Assembly (NCBI RefSeq): GCF_019904255.1
Contig: NZ_CP063203.1
Coordinates: forward strand, 1,736,001-1,800,000
Direction: 5' to 3'
DNA from: Marixanthomonas sp. SCSIO 43207
GTDB lineage: Bacteria > Bacteroidota > Bacteroidia > Flavobacteriales > Flavobacteriaceae
Length of the DNA: 64,000 bases
Numbering within the stretch: position 1 is the stretch's first letter; each line of letters begins with the position of its first letter. Position numbers and translations under genes: made by a program. The notes below the pieces were generated by a model, which was not told the origin of the DNA, did no database searches, and worked only from the letters and a program-made list of their open reading frames with translations. Positions 35,033-44,400 of the stretch are shown here, piece after piece.

Positions 35033-35923
35033 ATGGCTTTTAAAGCTTTTACAGACTATCTTTCTTTAGAAAAAAAGTACTCGTCTCACACGGTAACTGC
35101 TTATACAAAAGATTTGGAGAGCTTTTCTGAATTTGCAAAATCTGAATTTGATTATAAGCATATTGATTCTGTAAATTATAGTGTGATACGAAGCTGGATT
35201 ATTCATTTAGTAAATAGTGGTATCTCAAATAGAAGTGTAAATCGAAAAATTTCCTCTTTAAAAACATATTATAAATTTTTGCTCAAAACCAATCAGATAG
35301 AAATAAATCCCTTGGCTAAACATCGAGCATTAAAGACATCAAAAAAAATACAAGTTCCTTTTTCAGAAAAAGAAATAAAACAAGTCTTGCAGTTGCTTCA
35401 AGACGTTGAAGGTTTTGAAGGAATACGTAATAAGTTGATTGTAGAATTGTTTTACAGTACCGGAATGCGTCGAGCAGAATTGATAAATATCAAGTTAGAT
35501 AACATTTCTGAAACAAAAAAAACAATTAAAGTTTTAGGAAAACGAAATAAAGAACGAATTATCCCTTTACTCAAACCGGTTCTTGAAACAATTGCACTAT
35601 ATAAGAATGAACGTAATGCTTTGCCAAACATTCAAGATAGTCAATACTTATTGCTCACAAATAAGGGCGTTAAAATATACGAAACACTTGTCTATCGGGT
35701 GATAAATTCTTATTTTAGTAAAGCGTCACAGAAGGTAAAGAAAAGTCCGCATATATTGCGTCATTCCTTTGCCACTCATCTTTTAAATGAAGGTGCAGAC
35801 TTAAACGCAGTAAAAGAGTTGTTAGGGCATTCCAGTTTAGCTTCAACACAAGTTTATACACATAACAGCATAAAGAAGCTCAAAGAAGTATACCAAAACG
35901 CACACCCTCGCAACTCACAATAG
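35033..35923 (+). CDS. Tyrosine recombinase XerC/XerD-like
   Basis: 296 residues. The N-terminal SAM-like DNA-binding domain (YLSLEKKYSSHTVTAYTKDL) is followed by the catalytic domain with Arg146 (TGMRRAEL), the Lys of KVLGKRNKERIIPL, H240-x-x-R243 (HILRHSFATHLL), the His of LGHSSLAST and nucleophile Tyr275 (TQVYTH). The full RKHRHY set and the normal length point to a functional chromosome-dimer resolvase-type enzyme rather than a mobile-element integrase; no att-like duplication or element is around it. Whether it is XerC or XerD cannot be decided by eye. hpf follows after 23 bp, and the pair likely forms one transcript. Confidence 0.9.
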   Translation: MAFKAFTDYLSLEKKYSSHTVTAYTKDLESFSEFAKSEFDYKHIDSVNYSVIRSWIIHLVNSGISNRSVNRKISSLKTYYKFLLKTNQIEINPLAKHRALKTSKKIQVPFSEKEIKQVLQLLQDVEGFEGIRNKLIVELFYSTGMRRAELINIKLDNISETKKTIKVLGKRNKERIIPLLKPVLETIALYKNERNALPNIQDSQYLLLTNKGVKIYETLVYRVINSYFSKASQKVKKSPHILRHSFATHLLNEGADLNAVKELLGHSSLASTQVYTHNSIKKLKEVYQNAHPRNSQ

Positions 35924-35946
35924 GTATTAACTTAAAAACTTCGCTT

Positions 35947-36249
35947 ATGAAAGTAAATGTGCAAACTCCAAATTTTGTTGCAGACGGAAAATTAATTGAT
36001 TTTATTGAAAAGAAACTTTCCAAGTTAGAACAATTTTATGATCGAATAATTTATGCAGATGTTTTTTTAAAAGTTCAAAAAACAAGTGAAAAAGAAAATA
36101 AAACTGTAGAAATTTTATTGAGTATTCCAGGTGATGATCTGATTGTCAAGAAAGAAGCAAAAACATTTGAAGAAGGAACAGACGTTTGTGTGAGTGCTTT
36201 GCAAAGACAATTAAAGAAGCGAAAACAAAAACAAAGAGCTTTTTCTTAA
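35947..36249 (+). CDS. hpf: Ribosome hibernation-promoting factor (short HPF/YfiA type)
   Basis: 100 residues, a single HPF/RaiA domain: VNVQTPNFVADGKLIDFIEKKL is strand 1 and helix 1, and a basic tail ends with QRQLKKRKQKQRAFS. The length is that of the short HPF class, without the C-terminal dimerisation domain of long HPF. It binds the 30S decoding region in stationary phase, inactivating ribosomes. The gene lies between xer and the tRNA cluster and ends before the hairpin at 36299-36326. Confidence 0.9.
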   Translation: MKVNVQTPNFVADGKLIDFIEKKLSKLEQFYDRIIYADVFLKVQKTSEKENKTVEILLSIPGDDLIVKKEAKTFEEGTDVCVSALQRQLKKRKQKQRAFS

Positions 36250-36289
36250 ACTTTTTTGATAAAATATTTTTTTAAATAATAAATTTATA

Positions 36290-36297
36290 TAAATTTG
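36290..36297 (+). promoter_or_regulatory. Predicted -7 box TAAATTTG for the tRNA-Thr/tRNA-Tyr unit
   Basis: Perfect TAnnTTTG. A transcript starting about 6 bp downstream would begin inside the hairpin at 36299-36320. Confidence 0.45.
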
Positions 36298-36298
36298 C

Positions 36299-36326
36299 AG
36301 TCCGTTAGAAATAGCGGACTTTTTTA
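36299..36326 (+). terminator. Hairpin with T run between hpf and tRNA-Thr
   Basis: AGTCCG (36299-36304) pairs with CGGACT (36315-36320), loop TTAGAAATAG, followed by a run of six T. Best read as the hpf terminator. It coincides with the predicted start of the tRNA transcript. Confidence 0.7.
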
Positions 36327-36357
36327 TGCTGAATAATTGGTGTAAAAAAGACTAAAA

Positions 36358-36431
36358 GCCGATGTAGCTCAGCTGGCTAGAGCAGCTGATTTGTAATCAG
36401 CAGGTCGTGGGTTCGAGTCCCTCCATCGGCT
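36358..36431 (+). tRNA. tRNA-Thr (TGT anticodon)
   Basis: 74 nt cloverleaf: acceptor GCCGATG/CATCGGC, D arm GCTC...GAGC, anticodon stem GCTGA/TCAGC around TTTGTAA, T arm GTGGG-TTCGAGT-CCCTC. CCA is not encoded. First tRNA of a five-tRNA neighbourhood, with tRNA-Tyr following 64 bp later. Confidence 0.96.
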
Positions 36432-36495
36432 CTTAAAAAAAGTAAAAATCAAAACCGTTAAATTTTGGTTTTTAATTTGAAATGTTGAAGTTTTT

Positions 36496-36578
36496 GGGGA
36501 GATACTCAAGCGGCCAACGAGGACAGACTGTAAATCTGTTGGTTTTTACCTTCGCAGGTTCGAATCCTGCTCTCCCCA
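36496..36578 (+). tRNA. tRNA-Tyr (GTA anticodon)
   Basis: 83-nt class II tRNA with a long variable arm: acceptor GGGGAGA/TCTCCCC, anticodon stem ACAGA/TCTGT around CTGTAAA, T arm GCAGG-TTCGAAT-CCTGC, discriminator A. A terminator hairpin starts three bases after it. Confidence 0.96.
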
Positions 36579-36580
36579 CT

Positions 36581-36606
36581 ACGATTTGAAATGATAAATC
36601 GTTTTT
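36581..36606 (+). terminator. Intrinsic terminator after tRNA-Tyr
   Basis: ACGATTT (36581-36587) pairs with AAATCGT (36596-36602), loop of 8 nt, then TTTT. It separates the Thr/Tyr unit from the Gly/Thr/tuf unit. Confidence 0.65.
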
Positions 36607-36644
36607 CTGAATTTGTGAGGCAATGAGCTAAAGAAATTCAATAG

Positions 36645-36670
36645 TTGAGTTTTTTAAAATTTTAACTCAA
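36645..36670. repeat. Inverted repeat TTGAGTT...AACTCAA upstream of the second tRNA promoter
   Basis: Two 7-bp perfect arms with a 12-nt T/A spacer, no following T run. It lies about 30 bp upstream of the -7 box at 36699 and could be an operator or simply AT-rich chance. Confidence 0.4.
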
Positions 36671-36698
36671 ACTATGTTCTAATAAATATTGAAATGTT

Positions 36699-36706
36699 TA
36701 TTTTTG
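36699..36706 (+). promoter_or_regulatory. Predicted -7 box TATTTTTG for the tRNA-Gly/tRNA-Thr/tuf transcript
   Basis: Perfect TAnnTTTG 38 bp before tRNA-Gly. No TTG at the standard distance. Confidence 0.45.
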
Positions 36707-36743
36707 TACTCCTTTTTCAGAAAGTATCAAAATAAAAAATTAA

Positions 36744-36816
36744 GCGGGAGTAGCTCAGTTGGTAGAGCGTCAGCCTTCCAAGCTGAATGTCGCCGGTTCG
36801 AACCCGGTCTCCCGCT
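36744..36816 (+). tRNA. tRNA-Gly (TCC anticodon)
   Basis: 73 nt: acceptor GCGGGAG/CTCCCGC, anticodon stem TCAGC/GCTGA around CTTCCAA, T arm GCCGG-TTCGAAC-CCGGT. Not CCA-encoding. Confidence 0.96.
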
Positions 36817-36820
36817 CAAA

Positions 36821-36840
36821 ATTCCTGCGAAGGCAGGAAT
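36821..36840. repeat. Small palindromic element between tRNA-Gly and tRNA-Thr
   Basis: ATTCCTGC-GAAG-GCAGGAAT: 8-bp perfect arms, GAAG loop, no T run. It resembles the short dispersed palindromes (TTCCTGC...GCAGGAA) known as intergenic repeats in Flavobacteriaceae genomes; this identity is from memory. It could also be an RNA-processing hairpin. Confidence 0.5.
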
Positions 36841-36884
36841 CTCTTGCATGGGTGATGTTCCGGCAAGAAGATTCAACTCTTTAC

Positions 36885-36956
<72 letters not shown>

Positions 36957-37012
36957 CAACTTTGTTTAAAATTGAACACTAAATATATAACTAAGATTAA
37001 ATTTAATACAAC

Positions 37013-38200
37013 ATGGCAAAAGAAACATACGATCGGTCGAAGCCTCACTTAAACATAGGTACAATTGGACACGTAGATCACGGTAAAACAACATTAACTG
37101 CAGCTATTACAAAAGTAATGGCTGATGCTGGTTATTCTGAAGCAAGTGCTTTTGATCAAATTGACAATGCACCTGAAGAAAAAGAAAGAGGTATTACAAT
37201 TAACTCTTCTCACGTAGAGTATCAAACAGCTAACCGTCACTATGCACACGTTGACTGTCCAGGTCACGCGGATTATGTGAAGAACATGGTAACTGGTGCT
37301 GCTCAGATGGACGGTGCTATTCTTGTGGTTGCTGCTACAGACGGTCCTATGCCACAAACTCGTGAGCACATCCTTTTAGGACGTCAGGTAGGTATTCCAC
37401 GTATCGTTGTGTTTATGAACAAGGTAGACTTAGTAGATGATGAAGAATTACTAGAGTTAGTTGAGATGGAAATCAGAGACTTGCTTTCTTTCTACGAGTA
37501 TGACGGTGACAATGGTCCTGTTATCTCTGGTTCTGCTCTTGGAGCTTTAAATGGTGAGCAAAAATGGTCTGATACTGTTTTAGAATTAATGGAAGCAGTA
37601 GATACTTGGATTGAATTGCCACAACGTGATGTTGATAAAGATTTCTTAATGCCAATTGAAGATGTATTCTCAATTACAGGTCGTGGTACTGTTGCAACTG
37701 GACGTATTGAAACTGGTGTAGCAAACACTGGAGACGCTGTAGATATCATTGGTATGGGTGCTGAAAAATTAACTTCTACAATTACTGGAGTTGAAATGTT
37801 CCGTAAGATTCTTGATAGAGGTGAAGCTGGAGATAACGTAGGTATCTTATTAAGAGGTATTGAAAAATCTCAAATTTCAAGAGGTATGGTAATCTGTAAG
37901 CCAGGTTCTGTAACTCCTCATGCTAAGTTTAAAGCAGAGGTTTATATCTTGAAAAAAGAAGAAGGTGGACGTCACACTCCATTCCATAACAACTACCGTC
38001 CACAGTTCTACGTACGTACTACTGATGTTACAGGAACAATCAACCTTCCTGACGGAGTAGAAATGGTAATGCCAGGTGATAACCTTACAATTACTGTAGA
38101 TCTTATTCAGGCAATTGCAATGAACGTTGGACTACGTTTCGCTATCCGTGAAGGTGGTAGAACTGTAGGTGCAGGTCAGGTAACTGAAATATTAGACTAA
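37013..38200 (+). CDS. tuf: Elongation factor Tu
   Basis: 395 residues. G1 [11 protein letters not shown]3 [13 protein letters not shown]4 NKVDLVD and SALGAL identify EF-Tu, the GTPase that delivers aminoacyl-tRNA to the ribosome. Domains 2 and 3 are complete, ending in [15 protein letters not shown]. It stands between tRNA-Thr and tRNA-Trp, upstream of secE-nusG-rplKAJL-rpoBC, as in many Bacteroidota. A hairpin at 38217-38257 lies between tuf and tRNA-Trp. Confidence 0.98.
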   Translation: MAKETYDRSKPHLNIGTIGHVDHGKTTLTAAITKVMADAGYSEASAFDQIDNAPEEKERGITINSSHVEYQTANRHYAHVDCPGHADYVKNMVTGAAQMDGAILVVAATDGPMPQTREHILLGRQVGIPRIVVFMNKVDLVDDEELLELVEMEIRDLLSFYEYDGDNGPVISGSALGALNGEQKWSDTVLELMEAVDTWIELPQRDVDKDFLMPIEDVFSITGRGTVATGRIETGVANTGDAVDIIGMGAEKLTSTITGVEMFRKILDRGEAGDNVGILLRGIEKSQISRGMVICKPGSVTPHAKFKAEVYILKKEEGGRHTPFHNNYRPQFYVRTTDVTGTINLPDGVEMVMPGDNLTITVDLIQAIAMNVGLRFAIREGGRTVGAGQVTEILD

Positions 38201-38216
38201 TTATATTAGATACATA

Positions 38217-38257
38217 AAGTCAAAAGGTGTCCCGTACCACGGGATGCCTTGACTTTT
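38217..38257 (+). terminator. Terminator-like hairpin after tuf
   Basis: Imperfect long stem in which AAAGTCAA and TCCCGT pair with ACGGGA and TTGACTTT around a short ACC loop, with internal mismatches, followed by TTTATAAAA. It may end part of the tuf transcripts before tRNA-Trp. Confidence 0.65.
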
Positions 38258-38301
38258 ATAAAAGGATAAGCTTGGTCATAATGATTTAGCTTTCCATATA
38301 A

Positions 38302-38374
38302 ACGGGCGTAGCTCAGCTGGTAGAGCAGTGGTCTCCAAAACCAAAGGTCGTGAGTTCGATCCTTACCGCCCGTG
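38302..38374 (+). tRNA. tRNA-Trp (CCA anticodon)
   Basis: 73 nt: acceptor ACGGGCG/CGCCCGT, discriminator G as expected for Trp, anticodon loop CTCCAAA with CCA, T arm GTGAG-TTCGATC-CTTAC. The outermost anticodon-stem pair (27-43) is G-A rather than Watson-Crick. The tuf-trnW-secE order is conserved in bacteria. Confidence 0.95.
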
Positions 38375-38399
38375 CTAAATAGGTAAAAACCAATTGAAA

Positions 38400-38588
38400 A
38401 TGGTGAATTATATAAAAGAATCCTATAGTGAACTTAAAAACCACGTAACTTGGCCTACTTGGGCTGAGGCTCAAAAACTAATGGTTATTGTAGCAGTATT
38501 TTCAGTAGTACTGGCTTTATTAACCTTTGGTGTTGATAAGGTGTTTAGTAGAGTTATAGAGTTTTATTTTGAATGGATTAAGTCGTAA
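38400..38588 (+). CDS. secE: Preprotein translocase subunit SecE
   Basis: 62 residues from the ATG at 38400; a TTG two codons earlier is less likely. YIKESYSELKNHVTWPTWAEA is the conserved amphipathic SecE segment, followed by one transmembrane helix (LMVIVAVFSVVLALLTFGV). It is the short, single-span SecE form that clamps SecY. nusG starts 2 bp later, as in most bacteria. Confidence 0.95.
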   Translation: MVNYIKESYSELKNHVTWPTWAEAQKLMVIVAVFSVVLALLTFGVDKVFSRVIEFYFEWIKS

Positions 38589-38590
38589 AT

Positions 38591-39145
38591 ATGACTGAAA
38601 CTAAAAGTGCAAAAAAGTGGTACGTTGTCCGTTCAGTAAGTGGACAAGAAAATAAGATTAAATCGTATATCGAAACAGAGATTACGCGTTTAAATCTTGA
38701 AGATTATATTGAACAAGTGCTCGTTCCTACTGAAAAGGTTATTCAAATACGTAACGGAAAGAAAGTAAACAAAGAACGTGTTTTTTTTCCAGGTTACATC
38801 ATGATACAGGCAAGCTTAGCTGGAGAAATTCCACATATAATCAAGTCGATTAATGGAGTAATTGGCTTTTTGGGTGAAACCAAAGGAGGTGACCCTGTTC
38901 CGCTTAGGCAGTCTGAAGTAAACAGAATGTTAGGTAAGGTTGATGAATTAGCAGTTGAAGATGAAAGTGTAAACATACCTTACGTAGTAGGAGAGACTGT
39001 AAAAGTAATAGACGGTCCTTTTAATGGTTTTAACGGGACTGTTGAGAAAATAAATGAAGAAAAACGTAAGCTTGAAGTAATGGTAAAGATTTTTGGAAGA
39101 AAAACACCATTAGAATTAAGCTACATGCAAGTAGAGAAAATTTAA
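38591..39145 (+). CDS. nusG: Transcription termination/antitermination factor NusG
   Basis: 184 residues. The NGN domain begins KKWYVVRSVSGQENKIKSYI, with RVFFPGYIMIQ in the middle, and the C-terminal KOW domain has VKVIDGPFNGFNGTVEKINE. NusG binds RNA polymerase and links it to ribosomes or Rho. Standard length, no insertions. It lies downstream of secE and 72 bp before rplK. That gap contains T6CTT/AAGA6-like complementary stretches but no clear regulatory structure. Confidence 0.96.
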   Translation: MTETKSAKKWYVVRSVSGQENKIKSYIETEITRLNLEDYIEQVLVPTEKVIQIRNGKKVNKERVFFPGYIMIQASLAGEIPHIIKSINGVIGFLGETKGGDPVPLRQSEVNRMLGKVDELAVEDESVNIPYVVGETVKVIDGPFNGFNGTVEKINEEKRKLEVMVKIFGRKTPLELSYMQVEKI

Positions 39146-39217
39146 TTGTTACACGCTATATAAATAGGTTTTTTCTTTAGCTTCCACATAAGAAAAAATC
39201 GAAGTAAAATTAAAACA

Positions 39218-39655
39218 ATGGCAAAAGAAGTAGACAAAGTAGTAAAGTTGCAAGTTCGAGGTGGTGCCGCTAACCCGTCGCCTCCAGTAGGACCAGCTTT
39301 AGGTGCTGCCGGTGTGAACATTATGGAGTTCTGTAAGCAGTTTAATGCTAGAACTCAAGACAAACAAGGAAAAGTGTTACCAGTTGCGATTACGGTTTAC
39401 AAAGACAAATCTTTCGATTTTGTTATTAAAACCCCACCCGCTGCTGTACAAATTCTTGAAGCTGCAAAGATCAAAAAAGGATCTGGAGAGCCACACGCAA
39501 GAAAAGTAGCATCTATTTCATGGGATCAAGTTCGAGCTATTGCAGAAGACAAAATGCCCGATTTGAATGCATTTACCGTTGAGTCTGCCATGAAAATGGT
39601 AGCAGGTACTGCACGATCAATGGGAGTGAAAGTAAAAGGAGCTGCTCCTTTTTAA
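39218..39655 (+). CDS. rplK: 50S ribosomal protein uL11
   Basis: 145 residues. [20 protein letters not shown] and [17 protein letters not shown] are the N-terminal signature of L11; the C-terminal RNA-binding part includes [20 protein letters not shown]. It forms the GTPase-associated centre with the L10-L12 stalk. First gene of the rplKAJL-rpoBC cluster. Confidence 0.97.
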   Translation: MAKEVDKVVKLQVRGGAANPSPPVGPALGAAGVNIMEFCKQFNARTQDKQGKVLPVAITVYKDKSFDFVIKTPPAAVQILEAAKIKKGSGEPHARKVASISWDQVRAIAEDKMPDLNAFTVESAMKMVAGTARSMGVKVKGAAPF

Positions 39656-39676
39656 TCAAGAAAAAGAATCTATAAA

Positions 39677-40372
39677 ATGGCAAGATTAACAAAAAAGCAA
39701 AAAGAAGCAAAGCTTAAGGTTGAAGACAAGTCTTACACTGTAGCAGAAGCTTCTGCTTTAATAAAAGAAATTACCAACGTAAATTTCGATGCTTCTGTAG
39801 ACCTAGCGGTACGTCTTAACGTAGACCCACGTAAAGCGAATCAAATGGTTCGTGGCGTTGTAACCCTACCTCACGGTACAGGTAAAGATGTTAAGGTGTT
39901 GGCTTTGGTAACTCCAGATAAGGAAGCTGAAGCTAAAGAAGCTGGAGCAGATTATGTTGGACTAGATGAGTACCTCGAAAAAATTAAAGGAGGTTGGACA
40001 GATGTTGACGTTATTGTAACTATGCCAAGTGTTATGGGTAAATTAGGACCATTAGGTCGAGTATTAGGACCACGTGGATTAATGCCTAACCCAAAAACAG
40101 GTACAGTAACAATGGATGTTGCTAAAGCAGTTTCTGATGTAAAAGCTGGTAAAATTGACTTTAAAGTTGACAAAACCGGTATCGTACACGCAGCAATAGG
40201 AAAAGCGTCTTTTGATGCTGAAAAAATTGCAGGAAACGCAAGAGAATTATTAACAACACTCGTTAAACTGAAGCCTCAGGCTGCAAAAGGTGTTTACATT
40301 CAAAGTATTCATATGTCTAGTACTATGAGTCCTAGTGTAGAGATTGACACCAAGCGTTTCACTGAGCAGTAA
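39677..40372 (+). CDS. rplA: 50S ribosomal protein uL1
   Basis: 231 residues. The conserved core [20 protein letters not shown] and [20 protein letters not shown] (central domain signature) is present, as is [13 protein letters not shown] near the end. L1 forms the mobile E-site stalk and in many bacteria represses its own operon by binding the leader of rplK. The gap to rplK is 21 bp. Confidence 0.97.
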   Translation: MARLTKKQKEAKLKVEDKSYTVAEASALIKEITNVNFDASVDLAVRLNVDPRKANQMVRGVVTLPHGTGKDVKVLALVTPDKEAEAKEAGADYVGLDEYLEKIKGGWTDVDVIVTMPSVMGKLGPLGRVLGPRGLMPNPKTGTVTMDVAKAVSDVKAGKIDFKVDKTGIVHAAIGKASFDAEKIAGNARELLTTLVKLKPQAAKGVYIQSIHMSSTMSPSVEIDTKRFTEQ

Positions 40373-40384
40373 AATTGAGAACTT

Positions 40385-40906
40385 ATGACAAGAGAAGAAA
40401 AATCACAAGTAATTGAAAGTTTGACTGCACAGTTATCTGAGAATACTATTATCTATTTAGCTGATATCTCGGGGCTTGATGCAGGATCTACTACAAAATT
40501 ACGTCGTGCTTGTTTTAAAGCAGGTGTAAGCTTGAATGTAGTAAAGAACACGTTACTTTCCAAAGCTATGGAAAGTTCAGATAAAGACTTTGGTAAATTA
40601 ACCGGAGTACTTAAAGGAAATACCTCGTTGATGGTTTCTGAAACAGGAAACGCACCTGCCAAAGTAATTAAAGAATTCAGAAAAAAATCTGATAAACCAT
40701 TACTTAAAGGAGCATTTATTGAAGAAGCAATCTATGTAGGCGATGAGCAACTAGATAAATTGGTTGAAATTAAATCTAAGGAAGAAGTTATTGGAGATAT
40801 CATTGGATTACTTCAATCTCCTGCTAAGAATGTTATTTCAGCTCTTAAATCTGGTGGAAGCACAATCGCGGGTATTGTTAAAACCCTTTCTGAAAAAGAA
40901 GGATAA
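40385..40906 (+). CDS. rplJ: 50S ribosomal protein uL10
   Basis: 173 residues. N-terminal RNA-binding domain with TREEKSQVIESLTAQLSENT and LRRACFKAGVSLNVVKNTLL. The C-terminal helix that carries L7/L12 dimers ends in AGIVKTLSEKEG. Only 12 bp separate it from rplA, so there is no room for a separate L10 leader structure as in E. coli; any autoregulation must work elsewhere. Confidence 0.97.
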   Translation: MTREEKSQVIESLTAQLSENTIIYLADISGLDAGSTTKLRRACFKAGVSLNVVKNTLLSKAMESSDKDFGKLTGVLKGNTSLMVSETGNAPAKVIKEFRKKSDKPLLKGAFIEEAIYVGDEQLDKLVEIKSKEEVIGDIIGLLQSPAKNVISALKSGGSTIAGIVKTLSEKEG

Positions 40907-40963
40907 AAATTTAGCACTAATTAAATTATACATATTAATACAATTATTTTAAAACGATAGAAA

Positions 40964-41341
40964 ATGGCAGATTTAAAAGATTTCGCAGAACAATTAGTTA
41001 ACTTAACTGTAAAAGAAGTTAATGAGTTAGCTGAAATATTAAAAGAAGAATATGGTATCGAGCCTGCTGCTGCAGCTGTAGCTGTTGCTGGTGGTGCTGG
41101 TGCTGCCGGAGGCGATGAAGCTGACGAGCAAACTGAATTTGACGTAATTCTTAAAGCTCCAGGAGGTTCTAAATTAGCAGTTGTAAAACTAGTTAAAGAA
41201 TTAACAGGTGCTGGTCTTAAAGACGCTAAAGAATTAGTAGACAACGCTCCTTCTCCAATTAAAGAAGGTGTAGCAAAAGACGAAGCTGAAGCAGTAAAAG
41301 CTCAGTTAGAAGAAGCTGGAGCAGAGGTTGAGCTTAAATAA
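40964..41341 (+). CDS. rplL: 50S ribosomal protein bL12
   Basis: 125 residues. N-terminal dimerisation helix ([20 protein letters not shown]), an Ala/Gly-rich hinge ([16 protein letters not shown]) and the C-terminal factor-binding domain with [17 protein letters not shown] and [12 protein letters not shown]. Hinge length and domain order are normal. Followed by a long hairpin before rpoB. Confidence 0.97.
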   Translation: MADLKDFAEQLVNLTVKEVNELAEILKEEYGIEPAAAAVAVAGGAGAAGGDEADEQTEFDVILKAPGGSKLAVVKLVKELTGAGLKDAKELVDNAPSPIKEGVAKDEAEAVKAQLEEAGAEVELK

Positions 41342-41364
41342 GCTCACTAAGTTTCAAACCTTAC

Positions 41365-41402
41365 GGTTTAGGCCTTCCGGAACACCGGAATAGGCCTAAA
41401 CC
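41365..41402 (+). promoter_or_regulatory. Long GC-rich hairpin between rplL and rpoB
   Basis: GGTTTAGGCC + TTCCGG pairs with CCGGAA + GGCCTAAACC around an AACA loop, with a 2-nt bulge: 16 bp in all, and no real T run. In other bacteria a partial terminator or RNase processing site here sets the ratio of ribosomal protein to polymerase mRNA. A similar function is inferred. Confidence 0.75.
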
Positions 41403-41478
41403 ATTTTGCGTATATAAAGGTTAAGGATTTTTTGAGTATATGCAATAGTAGTTTTTTTAATTAAAATTCCGTCCATAG

Positions 41479-44400
41479 ATGTCAGCAACGCAAACTGAAA
41501 GATTGAATTTTTCTTCTGTACAGAACAAGCCAGATTATCCAGACTTTCTGGATATTCAGATTAAATCCTTCCAGGATTTTTTCCAGTTAGAAACAAAATC
41601 AGAAGAAAGGGGTAACGAAGGTCTTTATAACACCTTCATGGAAAACTTTCCAATTACCGATACCCGCAATCAATTTGTATTAGAGTTTTTAGATTATTTT
41701 GTAGATCCACCTAGATATTCCATTCAAGAATGTATAGAACGTGGACTTACCTATAGCGTTCCCTTAAAGGCACGTTTAAAATTATATTGTACAGATCCTG
41801 AGCACGAAGATTTTGAAACTATCGTACAGGATGTATATTTAGGGGTAATTCCTTATATGACCCCAAGTGGTACCTTCTGTATCAACGGTGCAGAACGTAT
41901 CGTAGTTTCACAATTACACCGTTCGCCAGGTGTTTTCTTTGGACAGTCATTTCACGCCAATGGAACCAAATTATACTCAGCTCGAGTAATTCCTTTTAAA
42001 GGTTCTTGGATTGAATTTGCTACCGATATCAACAGCGTGATGTACGCTTATATTGATAGAAAGAAAAAATTACCTGTTACAACGCTTTTCCGTGCAATAG
42101 GCTTTGAAAGAGATAAAGATATTCTTGAAATCTTTGACCTTGCCGAGGAAATTAAAGCAACCAAAACAGGTCTTAAAAAATACCTAGGTAGAAAACTAGC
42201 AGCTCGTGTTCTTAAAACGTGGCACGAAGATTTTGTGGACGAAGATACCGGAGAAGTTGTATCTATTGAACGTAATGAAATTGTTCTAGACCGTGATACT
42301 GAACTTGAAAAAGAACATATTGAAGAGATATTAGATTCTGGTACAAAAACTATTCTGTTACACAAAGAGGATAATCAACAAGGAGATTATGCGATTATCC
42401 ACAATACATTACAAAAAGACCCTACCAATTCAGAAAAAGAAGCGGTAGAGCACATCTATAGACAATTACGTAACGCTGAACCGCCAGATGAAGAAACCGC
42501 TCGAGGTATCATCAACAAGTTGTTCTTCTCAGATCAGAGATACAACCTTGGTGAAGTAGGTCGTTATAGAATGAACAAAAAACTAGGTCTTGATATTGAC
42601 ATGGAAAAGCAAGTGCTTACCAAAGAAGATATCATTACCATTGTAAAATACTTAATCGAGTTAATCAACTCAAAAGCAGAGATTGATGATATTGATCACC
42701 TTTCTAACCGTCGTGTACGTACAGTAGGAGAGCAGTTGTCATCTCAGTTTGGTGTTGGTTTAGCTCGTATGGCACGTACCATTCGTGAACGTATGAATGT
42801 TCGTGATAACGAAGTGTTTACTCCAATCGATTTGATTAATGCTAAGACACTTTCTTCAGTAATTAATTCATTCTTTGGTACAAACCAGCTATCTCAGTTT
42901 ATGGATCAAACCAATCCATTAGCAGAGATTACACACAAACGTCGTCTTTCTGCATTAGGACCTGGAGGTCTTTCGCGTGAAAGAGCAGGTTTTGAGGTAC
43001 GTGACGTTCACTATACTCACTACGGAAGATTATGTCCTATTGAAACACCTGAAGGACCAAACATTGGTTTGATTTCATCACTTTCGGTTTATGCAAAAGT
43101 GAACAATTTAGGTTTTATCGAAACTCCTTACAGAAAAGTTGAAGACGGTAAAATTGACCTGAAGAGTGAACCAATGTATCTTTCTGCTGAAGAAGAGGAA
43201 GAAAAGTTAATTGCGCAAGCAAACATTCCGCTTAAAGAAGACGGAAAAATAGACACCGATAGGGTAATTGCTCGTATGGAAGGTGACTTCCCGGTAGTTG
43301 AACCAAACACAGTAAATTATGCAGACGTTGCTCCTAACCAGATAGCATCTATTTCTGCATCATTAATTCCATTCTTGGAGCACGATGATGCAAACCGTGC
43401 GCTGATGGGAAGTAATATGATGCGCCAGGCTGTACCTTTATTGAGAGCAGATTCTCCAATTGTGGGAACTGGCTTAGAGCGTCAAGTAGCTTCAGATTCG
43501 CGTGTGTTGATTAATGCTGAAGGAGATGGTGAAGTAGAATATGTAGATGCAAATGAAATTACTATTAAATATGACCGTACCGATGAAGAACGTATGGTAA
43601 GTTTTGATAGTGACTCAAAAACATATCAACTTGTTAAGTTTAGAAAAACAAACCAAAGTACCTCTATTAACCTTAAACCTATCGTAAGTAAAGGAGACCG
43701 TGTTAAAAAAGGACAAGTACTTTGTCAAGGTTACGCAACTGAAAAGGGTGAACTAGCACTAGGTAGAAACATGAAAGTTGCCTTTATGCCTTGGAAAGGG
43801 TATAACTTTGAGGATGCAATTGTGATTTCTGAACGTGTGGTTCGTGAAGATATATTCACCTCTATTCATATTGATGAATATTCACTTGAAGTACGTGATA
43901 CCAAATTAGGTAATGAAGAATTAACACATGATATTCCTAATGTTTCAGAAGAGGCAACAAAAGACCTTGACGAAAATGGAATGATACGTGTAGGAGCCGA
44001 AGTAAAGCCAGGAGATATATTAATTGGTAAGATTACTCCAAAAGGAGAAAGCGATCCAACTCCTGAAGAAAAACTACTTCGTGCAATATTTGGTGACAAA
44101 GCAGGTGATGTAAAAGATGCCTCTTTAAAGGCATCTCCATCATTACGAGGAGTTGTAATTGATAAAAAGCTTTTTGCACGTGCTATTAAAGATAAACGTA
44201 AAAGAGCAAAAGATAAAGAAGATATTTCTGCTCTTGAAATCTCTTATGACGCCAAATTTGATGCATTAAAAGATGTATTAGTTGACAAACTATTTGCTAT
44301 TGTAGGTGGAAAAACAGCTCAAGGAGTAACAAACGACCTAGGTGAAACAGTTTTCCCAAAAGGTAAAAAGTATACGCTTAAAATGTTAAACGCTGTAGAT

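Noticed and set aside
35033-35923. Xer-like recombinase as integrase of a mobile element next to tRNA genes
   Set aside because: Full-length housekeeping Xer architecture between rpsU and hpf, no direct repeat of tRNA 3' ends and no cargo genes nearby.
39146-39217. Hairpin T6CTT/AAGA6 before rplK as an L1 autoregulatory site
   Set aside because: Only A/T pairs, common in this AT-rich DNA; no resemblance to the L1-binding 23S rRNA motif could be shown by eye.
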